Positions 1 to 12,309 of a stretch of 60,000 nt of DNA are shown piece by piece. The position numbers and the translations under genes are program-made. Each line of letters starts with the position of its first letter. The first letter of the stretch is position 1. Location: positions 6,368,999 to 6,428,998 of the forward strand of contig NC_092565.1 of assembly GCF_037975245.1 (NCBI RefSeq), given 5' to 3'. The DNA comes from Apostichopus japonicus. Its lineage: Eukaryota > Echinodermata > Holothuroidea > Aspidochirotida > Stichopodidae. The notes under the pieces were generated by a model. It had not been told where the DNA came from and did not search any database. It was given only the letters and a program-made list of their open reading frames with translations.

Positions 1-230
1 TCTGTCTGAGAAAACTAAAAGTGATATAGAAATACAACCTAGACTAGTAGTAGCAAGTTTAAGACTTTCTAGAATATTTTGAAATTAATTTTGAAAAGAA
101 GACTATATTAGTATGAGTCCCTTGTAAGTTGTATATATACTGAAACATTCATATTTAATTTATCTATAAATAACTTCAATTGAATGCATACAAATGATTG
201 CAATAAATATGTATTTTCTGTTCAATGCAG
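1..230 (+). other. CDC23 intron sequence upstream of the first visible exon
   Basis: A+T-rich sequence ending in an acceptor (TTCAATGCAG at 221-230). I see no initiator exon in it, so the CDC23 start codon and roughly the first 45-55 residues lie outside the window. Confidence 0.6.
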
Positions 231-1095
231 GTTTGCTGAATTGTCATTTACTCTAAAGAAGGTTAAACCATCCGCTTGTGAAGATCAGAATATTTCAGGC
301 ATGCAAGACGAGGTGAACACACACTCTTTTATCTCTTACATCTCTGAAGAAATTGATGAATATGACATTTATCTGTTACCTCGAGCTAAATGCTAATAAG
401 ATGAACCAATTTTCAAAGATGAACATCATTATAAAACCAAAATCATAATATTTTAGGTACCTTATGGATGTTTACATGTAGTAAAAATGCCAAAATAGAG
501 ATTGTTTGCCAAGCTAGAGTGCTAGAAAACATCAATTGCAACAAATCAAATAAGTTATTCCTTGTAAACACCCTTTAATCACTTCATCCCTTTCCAACAG
601 AAGTACTGTTCCATAGGGGTCACCACAAAGGTTGTATGCACTTTACTATACTACTTGTCCAACATGATCTCTATTCACAATATTATTAATATCCTGAATA
701 AGAAGGTTTAAGCACGTCAGTTAATATACTGTATTCGATGACCACACTAAACGATTGCTGATATTAAAGTAATACATGTAATGAACCATAAGGGCTTCAT
801 TTATGTTTCTACTGGAAAACAGGATCTCATGTGAACTGTTTATCTAGTGAACGATCTGTGTTTAGAATATAGAATACGATGCATTTCATTCAGACTTATG
901 TTTATAAATGTCCATTTGACATTATATTTACTCTTACACAGGAGATTGAAGACTTTGACAACTTCTGTATGGCTAAGACTTACTTTGATTTACGAGAGTA
1001 TGACAGAGCTGCTTTCTTCACGGAAAAGTGCACAAGCCCCAAGGTATCTTTCTTGCATCTATATGCCAAGTATATGGTGAGTGGCAAAAGAAATG

Positions 1096-1143
<48 letters not shown>

Positions 1144-4100
1144 TCTTTTGGTATCATTTCAACAAATTGCAAGCAAATTTTCTGCTTGATTACTCTAGTT
1201 TAAACCTGAAGTTGGATGTGAAGTAAAGATAAGGTTCAACCCACTGCTTTGTTTGTTTAAAGAATTAAGTCTGCATCATTTCAAAGATTATACTTCTGTG
1301 TTGTGCTGTACCTGAAGGGGCATGAAGTTGGGAAAGCAGCAAGGATAGTCTGATATAGATGGCTTTGTGTATTAAACTCTTAGCCTGACATTAACCTTTG
1401 TCACTTTCACATATATGCGATTTCAATGTAGTTTATTTCCTTGTCTTTCTCAATTTGCAAACTTATAAAATAATATTAGTATAAAATTTCAACTGGCCTG
1501 GAATCATTTATTATTTGTGAAGCATTAAGTTTTCACATTAAGAATAGTGTTGCATACAGTAGGTTAAAATGCACTTTTTTGCTGAATTTTTTCAATTATT
1601 TTGCTGACTTTTTCAGGCTGGCGAAAAGAGGAAGTATGACGAAATGACGGACATGATGAGTCCTGTGCACTTCAAAAATTTCAAAAACAGTTCTCTCAAG
1701 GCACTCCGTCTCGAGCTAGAAGCCAGACATAACAATAACAAACTGGATGGATTTGGTCTTTATCTGTGAGTATCCATCTCAGTAATATTTGCATACCTTT
1801 CTGACGCTTGCAACTTGGATAAATAGGATTTTTGTGAATCCACATATGTAAATTTGTATTGTATTACACTGAATAGAAGATATATTAGGTTTTGAAAATT
1901 CTATTTGAACTTTCTCCATCTCTGAACCAAACAAGTGAACACCCTAACATTTTACTCTCTTTTTATTCACAAATTAAAGACTGTGATTTCATACTGTGCT
2001 AATTAAAAAAGTTAACTAAATTTCTACATTCTGTATGTTGCTTCCCTTTGTCTTTCAGCTATGTATATATTTGTTTCATTTTCTACCCTTCATTGTAAAC
2101 AAGATCAAAATAAAAGTCTTTCATTGTATTATATTGCTAAGTTTTATAGGCAAATAGAAACACGATGTAATACTGCATTAATGATGTATTTTAATACAAG
2201 TTAATATAACACTTGATGTGTTAATACTGAATCTGCATATATATTAAGTATCCCAAGTATTGGATATTATTGTTTAGCCCAGGCTGTCAATTTTGCTAAG
2301 ACCCTTTGCTTGGTACTGTTTAAGCGGTAAAATTAAATAAAAACAAGCATATTTATGGGTATTTAGTCAAGATGTAAATACAATCTATAATTTTCCATAA
2401 CAATAAATGATACATAGATTGACTTTCATCGTTTTATCCATTCATATCTCTTTCTCTATCTTCCGTTCTTAGTTACGGAGTGGTCTTAAAAAAGTTGGAA
2501 TTGTTGAAAGAAGCAGAACCGATCTTGTTGGATTCCGTACATCGTCATCCTCTAAACTGGGGGACGTGGAAGGAGCTGTCCTCTTTAATCACAGATCGAG
2601 AGAAAGTGAGAAAACCTATTATTCTTTTATTCCCTAAACTGGATTGTCTGATTAATTAAAAGTCATAGCCATGAGAGCATGTTTGCACATTCTTAATAGG
2701 AGAATTTTGTGGAGTTCTTCCTCAAACTGCAGTGTTTCACGTACAAGTGTGTGTCAGGGTCAAAACAAGAATTACTTACCAGTCTACTAGTTTTATGATC
2801 AGGGCCGATTTGGAAAGTTTTGTTTAGTGGTTTGAGATGGCTTAAGTTTTTTTCCTGAAACTGCTGAGCTGAAAAGTGTCATTTCAGTGGAAAATTAGGA
2901 AGTAGACTAGTTGGGGTCTGTTATTTGTCGTTTATTTATGAATCCTCATATTTTATAAAAGCAAATATTACTTTTTGTTGTTGTTCACGTGAAACCAGTT
3001 AAATAGCATTCAGCTTCCTAACCACTGGATGAGACAGTTCTTCTACGCTCACACCTGTCTGGAGTTGCAGTTGAACGAGGATGCCCTGAAGCTCTACACT
3101 CAGCTATGCGATGCGGGTCTCAGCGAGAACACTTACATCATCTCACAGATGGCCGTAGCCCACGACAACCTGAGAGGTGAGGGCGCTCTAGAATAAAATA
3201 ACTGATCCGATAATCCATGAGAACCCTTGTTGACTTCACTGCCCCTCCTCTTCGTCCCCCCTGTTTAGAAACTTCCATGGATGCCGATCAAACTTTGTGT
3301 AACGTGATAAAGATATGCAAGATATTTGAGACATTTTGAGAGTGATTACTTACATTTTCAATTGCTAGCAATTGCCAAATAGAAGTTAGGTTTTTTATTA
3401 TTATAAAAATATATAATATAGGTTATTTCTAAAATCACACCAATATAATTGAAATTTATCAATTGATAATGATATGTTTTTCAGTTTGGTTTGAAAGATA
3501 GTCTCCTCTTTTAATCTAATGTTACAAATTCACTGATCGAGTTTGTTAGAGAGTGACACGGTTCTCTTTAAGCTGAATAACTGTTATTTAGAATGGAGTC
3601 TCTTAGATGAGACAAGCTCTCTAGGTTGGTTTATTTTACTCTTTCTATCATTTTGTCATATATCTGCCAGCTGTGGACGAAGCTGTAGAGATTTTAGCCA
3701 AGCTAGAGAAGGTCGACCCTTATCGACTGGAGAACATGGACACTTACTCGAATTTACTTTATGTTAAGGTAAGTATTATATAAGTGCAATGTCATGCTTT
3801 GTAGCATGGCTTATCCTTTAACACCTATATTAAATTCATGTTATGTTTGGTTGTCAAATCACAAAAGCTTATTATGACTGCCACAGCAGGTCAATAGCAC
3901 TGGGAACCACTCCATTGAATATTCATGAAGCTGTTGCTTGGATAAGAAACTCATTTATCACAAGAACATGCTTTAAAATAAGCTCGTAATCAGAATGTAA
4001 ATAGATTAGCCATCGTTATGAATATTAATATCAGTGATAGATTTTCTAGATGGGAAGAATTGTCACCCCAGTTAACCATTTTTTTCCTTTCTTTTTCATG

Positions 4101-7100
4101 TTTTTAATCTCATGTTTGACCTTCTGTTGCTTAACAGGAAATGAAAGCTGAATTAAGCCGTCTGGCTCATAGAGTCTGTGAGGTGGACAAGTACAGAGTA
4201 GAAACTTGCTGTGTTATAGGTAAGAGGGGTTTTCTATTCATTGAAGTCTATTAAAGGTATAACAGAAGTTTAAACAATTTGAAAGAAATTAAACATTGTT
4301 TTGGAAGAATAGCTCTCGTCTTCATAGTTTGTTTCATTGCTAAGATATTAAATACTGAACTAAAAGTTTGACAAACCAATAATTGTGTAAGGATGCTTAT
4401 TAATATCTTTTTCACCAAAATTGTGTTAACAGTTGGTAATTAGCTTACTAGTCCAATCATGACAACTTCCACCCCAATTCTTATATGCAAATGAGGCTAT
4501 GTCTGCTATGACAGTTTTGCAGTATTAGTCTAAGTTTTCATATTGGTCTTTTAGAAGTAAGAACATTTTTCTAATTATTTAAACATCTCTAATGAGAGTT
4601 TTTTGTTGTTGTGCATTCTCACAGTGGGAAATACTAGATTAACAGTGAAAAACAGCTAAGTTTGTTTACAAGTCTTGAAGCTACAAATTTTTCAAAGTTC
4701 TGTCTCTTTTCTTCCCCCTTTCAAGGTAATTACTATTCGCTGAGGTCAGAGCATGAAAAGGCCATTGTGTACTTTCAACGGGCCCTGAAGTTGAACCCCA
4801 ACTACCTCTCAGCCTGGACCCTGATGGGCCACGAATATACCGAAATGAAGAATACCTCAGCTGCCATTGAAGCCTACAGACAGGCTATAGGTATGTAAAT
4901 ACATGATACATATCAGTAACATGTATGTGGAATTCAGGTTTTTCAACAGCTTTTTATATGTATAGCATGATATTGGTGTGGAACACATCAACAACAACAA
5001 CAATTTTTGTCATAAATCTTGGTTTTTTCTTTTTCCTACAACAGAAGTGAACAGGAGAGATTTCAGAGCCTGGTACGGACTCGGTCAAACCTACGAGATC
5101 CTGAAAATGTATTTCTATTGCATATATTACTTCAGACAAGCCCAGCAGCTCAGGTACAAACATTATTATGCTTCTAACTCGTTTGGTTATCTAGTATAAG
5201 AATGCTATATAGTGTATCACTTGAAATCCTGATGTTGGTGGATGGAAAACCTGGCATGTACTCCCCCTTCTAGTTTACATACAGCGTCTGACAGAGTACT
5301 AGGCAATCCTGTTCCTTCTCACTCCCATGACATGTTGGGTATTGGTGTCCATGTTTAGAATACAGCTCAAAATCTGAAGTCGGATGTAAACTAAATGGCG
5401 TCAGTTTAAACTAAGATACACCTCATGTTATGATACTTACACATCTATAGGATAGTGACACCATAGGTTCACCATTGGTACACTTATGAGGTACATCCAT
5501 GGCAAGACAGGTACAATTATGAGATAGGGACATTGATATGGACACCATAGGTACACCATTGGTACACTGATGAGGTATATCCATGGCAAGACAGGTACAA
5601 TTACGAGATTGGGACATTGATATGGACACCATAGGTACACCATTGGTACACTGATGAGGTACATCCATGGCAAGACAGGTACAATTCTGAGATAGATACA
5701 CTGATAGGGATACCATTGGTTCATATTTTAGGTACACCTCATGTCATGGTAAAGGTTCACCATAGGCACACCGACAAAGTACATCCATGACAAGATAGGT
5801 ACAGCTATACAAAGTTAGGTACACCGATAGGGACACCATAGGTACACCGTTATGACTCCACCTATGTCATGATCTCATTTCAGACCGAATGATTCCAGGA
5901 TGCTTGTAGCCTTAGGAGAGAGCTATGAGAAGTTGGACAAGGTGGTTGAAGCTAAGAAATGTTACTGGAGGGCATATTCTGTTGGCGACTTGGAAGGAAT
6001 TGCTCTGGTTCGGTTGGCAAAGTAAGCATTTAATTCTTTTCCCCATCGATGCTTGATAGAGACTTTACTTTAGTTAGATTTTAAAAAAAAAAATGTCTCG
6101 TGCTCATATCATATTGTATAATTTGTTTGACATCCAATTACTTTTGATTTGTGACGTGAAAATGCCTTAATTTACGTGTTTGTGTTCAATCTTGTATTTA
6201 TTATTCTGTTTTGTGAATAAATTACACTGGCATAGGGTTGAGTTGCCATAGCTCTATCTCTCTCTCCCTCTGCCTTCACTTAGCCTTCACTTGCCTTCAC
6301 TTAGCCTTCACTTGCCTTCACTTAGCCTTCACTTCCCTTCCCTATAACTCAAGCTGAGAATAATTCTTCATACATCGGCTCATGCTGAAACAATAAATTT
6401 GTTTCCCTCATGTCAGACTTTACGCAAGATTCAACGAAGATGACAAAGCCGCCTCCTTCTACTCCAAGTTTGTCGAGCAGATGGAAGTCCTTGGGGTAAG
6501 AGGAAATCTAATACAACTATGCTGCCATCCTGTCTGGCTAGAAATATTTCAACAAAATCAGCATCATCTTAAGAAATTATTCTCCATGACTGATATCAAT
6601 GAACTCGTTTTTTTCTTTCTTTTCTTCTTCATCTAAAATAGTTTGCAATTACTTAGAAATAATTCCTTCTTCCCCGAATCAATTTTAGTATGTCGTTAAA
6701 TTCCCTGGTCACTGAACGACCATTAAACGACTGTTGCCATTGGTTTAGGTGCTGTAAAAGTGTTGTAGACCTACACAATATGACTCAACACCACATAGCA
6801 ACATGACATGTATTTCACAACTATCACCTTGACATTGATTGTCTTTGCTATGTGTCACATCTGCCTATATTTGTTGACAACACTAACAGTCTTTGTTATT
6901 TTGCATGTTATCTCCACACGTGGAAGAAATGAATTGTACCGTCAACTTTCTGTTTTTCTCGTTTTTTCAAAATCGCAAGACTGCCGATACAGAAGAGCAG
7001 TGTCAGGCCTATCGCTTCCTGGCTCGATATCACCTCAAACAACAAAACTTTGAGTTTGCAACCAGTTATGCTCACAAGTGCTGTGAATACAACGAGGTAA

Positions 7101-7876
7101 GAGGTGCACTTAACTTTCCTGTATTAGTAGGTGAAAAACCACATCCCTTGAATCATCTTAGTAAAAATACGCATTTTACAAGAAAGCTTTCGAAGATAAT
7201 GGGTCACTATGACATCATACACAGTCTACCCGGTCTACCGTGATCTGTTTACAGAAGTACTGAAGGATGTATCGGTCAAACTTGAACCGCCTTCAGACAA
7301 CAATATCTAAGATTGGTTTTCAGGTATCAGAGGGTAGTTATTACCCATTGAATGTGTCAAACTTAAATCGCCTTCAGACAACAATATGTAAGACTAGTTT
7401 CAGGTATTGCTAGGTGGTTAGTACCCATTGAATGTATAGCCACACTTGAAAGGAAACTTTGTATAGAATTACCCATGTCAAGGTTAAAACTTGAAAGCTG
7501 AATAGTATTCAAACGTGACGGAAGATTTGGTAATATTATATTTCAAAACTCCTTTATTCAGCAAATTTATGAGTTTTTTTTAAGGTCTATGACTGTTATT
7601 ATTCCCAATTGGTAATAAAGTGGTACATGTTATGTAAACGGTACCCTTTTTAATTTTTTTATTTAATGCTTTTTATAGACCAAAGAGGAAGGAAAGGCGA
7701 TTCTGAAGGAGATCCCCAACAAACGCCACTCAGCAGGGACACCTAATGTTGAAGAAAGACAGAATATAGAAGACCTGGGCTCGCTGACCCGACCACCTCT
7801 CAGCAGCACCAGCCATGGTAATGGCAATACACCAAGACAGCATTTATCAATGATGAATTTAACCTTCACGCCATGA
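231..7876 (+). CDS. CDC23: CDC23/APC8, anaphase-promoting complex TPR subunit (5' partial)
   Basis: CDC23 (APC8) is a tetratricopeptide scaffold subunit of the anaphase-promoting complex, the nuclear ubiquitin ligase for cyclin B and securin. Exons read here: 231-312, 942-1076, 1617-1765, 2473-2605, 2999-3176, 3671-3768, 4138-4219, 4726-4890, 5045-5153, 5884-6021, 6417-6495, 6980-7096, 7679-7876. All introns are GT-AG and phases join without a stop, giving about 553 residues against roughly 597 in human, so only the N-terminus is missing. Diagnostic stretches are [37 protein letters not shown] and [13 protein letters not shown], with TPR helices through the middle and C-terminal half. The protein ends NLTFTP, similar to the vertebrate C-terminus. 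A (TA)n tract and an 84-bp minisatellite sit in introns. The likely poly(A) signal is at 8934-8939. The least certain junctions are the donor after 312 and the acceptor before 6980. Confidence 0.95.
1103..1140. repeat. (TA)n microsatellite
   Basis: About 19 uninterrupted TA units in the CDC23 intron that follows the exon ending at 1076. Confidence 0.95.
5450..5840. repeat. 84-bp minisatellite in a CDC23 intron
   Basis: The word CCATAGGT recurs at 5461, 5545 and 5629, a spacing of 84 bp, with a partner near 5712 and degenerate half units near 5760 and 5831. Each unit also has CATCCATGGCAAGACAGG. The array nearly fills the intron 5154-5883, leaving the acceptor at 5883 intact. Open frames across it on the minus strand are by-products of the repeat. 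Confidence 0.9.
6271..6337. repeat. Short tandem repeat, TTCACTTAGCC/TTCACTTGCC type
   Basis: Alternating GCCTTCACTTA and GCCTTCACTT units repeated about six times within the CDC23 intron 6022-6416. Confidence 0.9.
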
Positions 7877-8960
7877 CCTCATTGCCAAGGAATGCCTCAA
7901 CTTGTCTGGTGGATAGGGGTCTGTGCCATTGCCTGACACCTCTCAGCAGCAGCAGTAGTCATGGTAACGATAGCTGTATACTGACAGTATTTATTGAAGA
8001 TGAATCAGTCTTACCTTGCTGGTGACATCATTGCAAATGAACGGTTGTACTATCTGGTGGACAGTTGTTACTGACCTGCCCTCTCCCAGTCTTGAGAGCA
8101 CCAGTCATGGTAGTCATAATCGATGGAGTATGTATCAACTAATCATTAACCCTGTGACCTCATCCCAGCACCACCATTCATAGTGATGGCTATATGTCCA
8201 AACAGCTTTTATCAAGGACTAATCTTAGCTTATCCTTGTGACCTTGTTGCTCACAGTTTACGGACCCATCCCTGCTTGTCACCTCCATACATGGTACCTG
8301 TCAAACTGACTGGACTTTCAAGTTAGCCAAACAATTGCTAGACATGTAAGTGTCACAATCATGTTATACCTCTGGAGACGTCTGCCCCTCTCCAACTCAG
8401 AATAAGATCAATGGATCAGCCCCCCCCCCCCCACTTGCCAGTTTGTTATAAATCCTAGTGTTAATTACATCATTATATAACATGTATGTGTGATGCAATC
8501 CAAACGGTGTTGCCAAATGTTGTTGAATATATAGCACAATTGTGGATCTTAACCGCCAACCAGTTTTACCAACATCTCTCAAAGACGAGGGTTCCCTGTT
8601 CTAGATGGCAGTACAAAAATGCTAGCCTTTCGGAATCACTTTTAGGATGGACTGGAGAGTGTAATCTTTGGTGCTTGGTGCAGGCTTTTTCTTTGAAATA
8701 TAAGATGACTGATGTAAGCTCCTACAAAAACTCTTCTTTTTAAGGCTTATATATTAGGAGGGACAATTTTGTATGGTGCGGTGTAAGTGGTCCAGTCTGA
8801 ACTACGAGTCAAATGTACAAAACCCTATGGATCATTTAATTGTTAAATTTTAAGGCAGAGAGTACTGCAGAATGTTGAAATCCAACATAAGCAGACTTCT
8901 TCTTTTCTATATGAATTAGAAAATATTGATCTTAATAAAAATGAGAAAAAGAAAAAGCAA
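7877..8960 (+). other. CDC23 3' UTR with degenerate copies of the terminal exon
   Basis: After the stop codon at 7874-7876 the sequence goes on with weak repeats of the coding end. The block CACCTCTCAGCAGCA...CATGGTAA at 7794-7824 returns at about 7938-7970 and more weakly near 8085-8115 and 8168-8190. Each time it is followed by a match to TTTATCAA...GAATTTAACC...TGACCTCATTGC. AATAAA at 8934-8939 is a plausible poly(A) signal. No ORF here resembles a separate gene. Confidence 0.6.
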
Positions 8961-9060
8961 AATGTATTGTCAGTTATTGTGAGTTCTGCTTCATTCACCT
9001 GTTTTCTGTTGCTGCATAAAAAGTGGAAAAGTTGATCAAATTTAAAATTTGATCAAATGA

Positions 9061-12000
9061 GGAGCCACAGATCATTCAATTGTGTAGTTTTAATGTTTAT
9101 TAATACATTGGCAAAGAATATATGGAAGAATATCAAGGCTACCATCATAAAATGCAAATAACAACTACTTGGTATGAAAAGAAAAGATAATAACAGGACT
9201 ATGAAACAAAAACTGAAATACAAAATGTAATAAGGGAGAAGCACAACACAGCCACCATATTATATCATAGAACTATGTATGATGAAGTACTTCCTCTCAA
9301 ATTTCTAAAACGAAGATCTTGCTTGCTGGCATGTCCAGGGGCTGCCATGTCACACTTGGGGCCCTAGAATTTCATAGTTTTTATGCACTTGCTAAAGAAA
9401 TGCCCATGCATAAAAAACCAATCTAATGGCTAAAATCAGATTCCCACATGCAATTTTCCTCGAATTAATACAAAAGAAAAATTAATTTGCAAATGGTGCC
9501 TGCCATACTGCTACTAAATTTGAGAACTTTTCTTTAGTTTAGAAAATAATCATTGTAATCAACAAATGCAAACACCACTAACAATTCAAGAATGTGTGGC
9601 TTTAATGCTGTGTTAGGACTTGCAAAAGCTGTTAATCTTGTCTTGGAGGAAAACTAGCTATTTGGGGGCAGTATTCACTTTAATCACTTGTATCTCTCTA
9701 TCACACATGACAGATTATGATGGTTGGTTGGTTAGCTTCTATAACTGACAATACCACTAGAACGTATTAAGGTTTACAATGATTACTGATAGTATTTCTA
9801 TATCAGACATGGCTAACAATTTTTGATTCCAGGGTGATATTTTTTAGTTCATAGATCCAATATGCTTCGTGTCTGTATAGTCTTACTGAAATGTAGTTTC
9901 AGTTCAGTTGGAACATATTCACTTTCCAACCGTAAAGACAATGAAAGCAATGTTCTTCTACCCTTTGGTATCCTGTAGGACACATTTTTAAAGTTCAAAT
10001 TGTTGATGAACCAACTCATTATTCAATATATCTTCTTCAAGTGCATCATATCTAGCTAAAATGTGCTTCCATTTCTGCTAGAACACAAATTAATCTTCCA
10101 CATGTAGAGAACTAAACAGTTATGTTCCTGTATGACTAGCAGTTAGCCAATCTTATGTTTTAAACTTCAAAGCATAGGAGGAACACACCTCATGATGATA
10201 TTAAAATTATGGTTTTAGTGGACACCACATGCATCTCCATAAGTAGCTCGGACAATATTAAGTATTGTCAGGTAACAGTTGTACTGTAAACCAAACTATC
10301 ACATACTGAGACTGTACCTTGTGTACTCATCATTAAGTACTGATGGTATTTGCAATAGGTTGTTTTAATAACCCAGAATGCAATTGCATATGATCTGAAA
10401 TCTTGTTTTTCTTTATTGGTTATCGACAATTTTCCTCCTTTCAAATGTGGGCCATGTAGGCTATTAGTTGGAAAAAGGAAGATAGACCTAGACTGAAGGA
10501 TGGGCATTAGTATAGATACCATTCTATTTTCATAATTCAGTTCATCAAAGAATAACTGCACAGAGTAAACCTGTTTTCCCTTTCTCCTTGTTGGAGATAT
10601 TTAATCAATGAACCTCAAAATCTATGATGCAGTTCTTTCATCAAAGGTATAGGTACCAACAAAATAATGGATGATAAGATACTGTTTGCATCAAATGACA
10701 ATTTGCAATGACACTTTATGATAAACAGTTAATTATGCCTTTCAACTGATATGACTTGGAAACGTGATTTACACAGTGTTCATTTCTAGTATTTTTAAGT
10801 ACATGTTGCATATGTTGGTTAGAGGTGATAATCAGCAGGCCACTCTTCTGATTTGAAACAATCGTTACTCGATTAGAACATTTTCGTTTCTATACGCAAC
10901 TAAAATAGGGCACCCAATTGGGAAAATGTTTATTTATAAAATTTGGGACCAACCATCCCCAAGAATACGTGACATGGTCATCAAGCAACTGAACACCTAT
11001 TGTAGGTTATTGTCAGACCTACAGCAGCACTCATGTTGGTTTTACAATTATAGGCTAACAAGAACTTTTTCATTTGTAATTACTTGCAAAAATGTCTTCT
11101 GAAAGATCATTTTTGTTTGTGTTTCCAGACAATTAATTGTTTCAAGTACCTTGACTTGTGTTTTCTAAAGCACAGTGGAGCCTTGCACTATTCAATCACT
11201 GAGCACGTCTAATTTCGTTGGGTGCTACTGTTGCTACGATTCAGAGATGTGTATAAGATTACACACATTCAGACTTATATGACAGGACCAGACCCTCTGT
11301 AAAAAAGTTGAAGAGCCCCATAAGAAGATGATGTGGGACATCTATTTGAAATAGCTCCACACAGTTTATACATTTTGTAACCATAAATGGTCTGAAGAAC
11401 TGAAAGTCATTCTTGACCAACTTTCAAAACAAGTGAATGATACAATGCAAGCATTATCTCCTGTAAAGAAGATTATTTAAGTTTAGTTGTATGAGATGGT
11501 ATAAATCTGCAAATATTGATGTTTGTGTAAATAAATTACCTCATGATTGTGCCTTTTTTGAGCTAATACCGTGGCAACAGAAGAACCACCGGCTCTGCAA
11601 GTTATCTGAGAAAAATGCGCTTTTCTCTCGTTTCCAAATGTTCTGTGACTGATTATTCGATCATAATTCATGTTAATAATGAATGTAGAAGGCACAAATA
11701 GGCCAAGGCCTAGCAAGACACCAGCTAATAAAACATTTCCTTTAGCCATTTATCTGGATGCACAAAACATACATAAATTGGCTGTGGTAGTAAACTGTTG
11801 TGAGTATACTTCATCAAAAGATGAACTAACCAATAATCTAGTACAGATAGTGTATAAGGAAAATAGACATTTCATGTCAATGCGTAGTGGCTGCTTCAAG
11901 ATGCAACCAACTTCCTTGAACAAGGAAGCTTGGTCTTCACAGCACCTATCTAACTAATCCCATTAGCTTGGACAAGTACTCTGGGTGTAAGACAGTCCTG

Positions 12001-12113
12001 ATGTTGTACGTAAGAAAATTCACATACTGTAACATAGATCTAGGGCTTCAAATGCTGCACTTTAAGTCCAATACTGTGAGTGATGCAAATATCAGTGATG
12101 TACAATCAGCCAC
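9061..12113. other. Intergenic A+T-rich sequence
   Basis: About 3 kb with no recognisable gene, RNA or transposon. The only item noted is a short minus-strand ORF at 11483-11749, listed separately. A minus-strand AATAAA near 9096-9101 could end an unseen transcript. Confidence 0.5.
11483..11749 (-). CDS. Unrecognised 88-codon ORF with an N-terminal hydrophobic segment (doubtful)
   Basis: Opens MAKGNVLLAGVLLGLGLFVP, a plausible signal anchor of about 20 residues, with A at -3 of the start codon. A possible splice donor (CATGAG|GTAATT) lies about 66 codons in, so the tail may be intronic. I do not recognise the family. It could be a small membrane protein exon or chance. No partner exon was found on the minus strand nearby. 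Confidence 0.2.
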   Translation of the reverse strand: MAKGNVLLAGVLLGLGLFVPSTFIINMNYDRIISHRTFGNERKAHFSQITCRAGGSSVATVLAQKRHNHEVIYLHKHQYLQIYTISYN

Positions 12114-12309
12114 CTATGGTACTTTTTAAAAAAAGTCTCCCAGGAAAGAACCTGGGCACAATAACCAAACTACCGAACGACTGATCCGCTCTCAACCCCA
12201 GTCCCCTTGCATTGTGACTGTGTGATCATCGTCGGGTGTGTATCACCATTCCCCTTGAAAGGGAACAGATACTACACATGATCTTAGCCAAAAGGCCGAG
12301 AAGCTATGG
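12114..12309 (-). mobile_element. U2-snRNA-headed SINE, copy 1, with 6-bp target duplication
   Basis: Read on the minus strand, 12303 down to about 12260 matches the U2 snRNA 5' domain: GCTTCTCGGCC, TTTTGGCTAAGATCA and the branch-point-recognition segment GTGTAGTATCTGTTC. The U2 continuation (stem IIa, Sm site, 3' stem-loops) is absent. It is replaced by about 130 bp that can fold into hairpins, including TTCCCTT-loop-AGGGGAA and CCCAGG-TTCTTT-CCTGGG, and ends in a T-rich/A-rich tail. CTATGG flanks the unit at 12114-12119 and 12304-12309. It is about 94 percent identical to the copy at 21012-21188. It is not a functional U2 gene. Confidence 0.8.

Noticed and set aside
5423-5737. Two minus-strand ORFs of about 100 codons in a CDC23 intron
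   Set aside because: Both are translations of the 84-bp minisatellite and overlap each other in different frames.
12120-12303. A functional U2 snRNA gene
   Set aside because: Only the first 45 or so bases match U2. Stem IIa, the Sm site and the 3' stem-loops are missing, and target duplications show retroposition.
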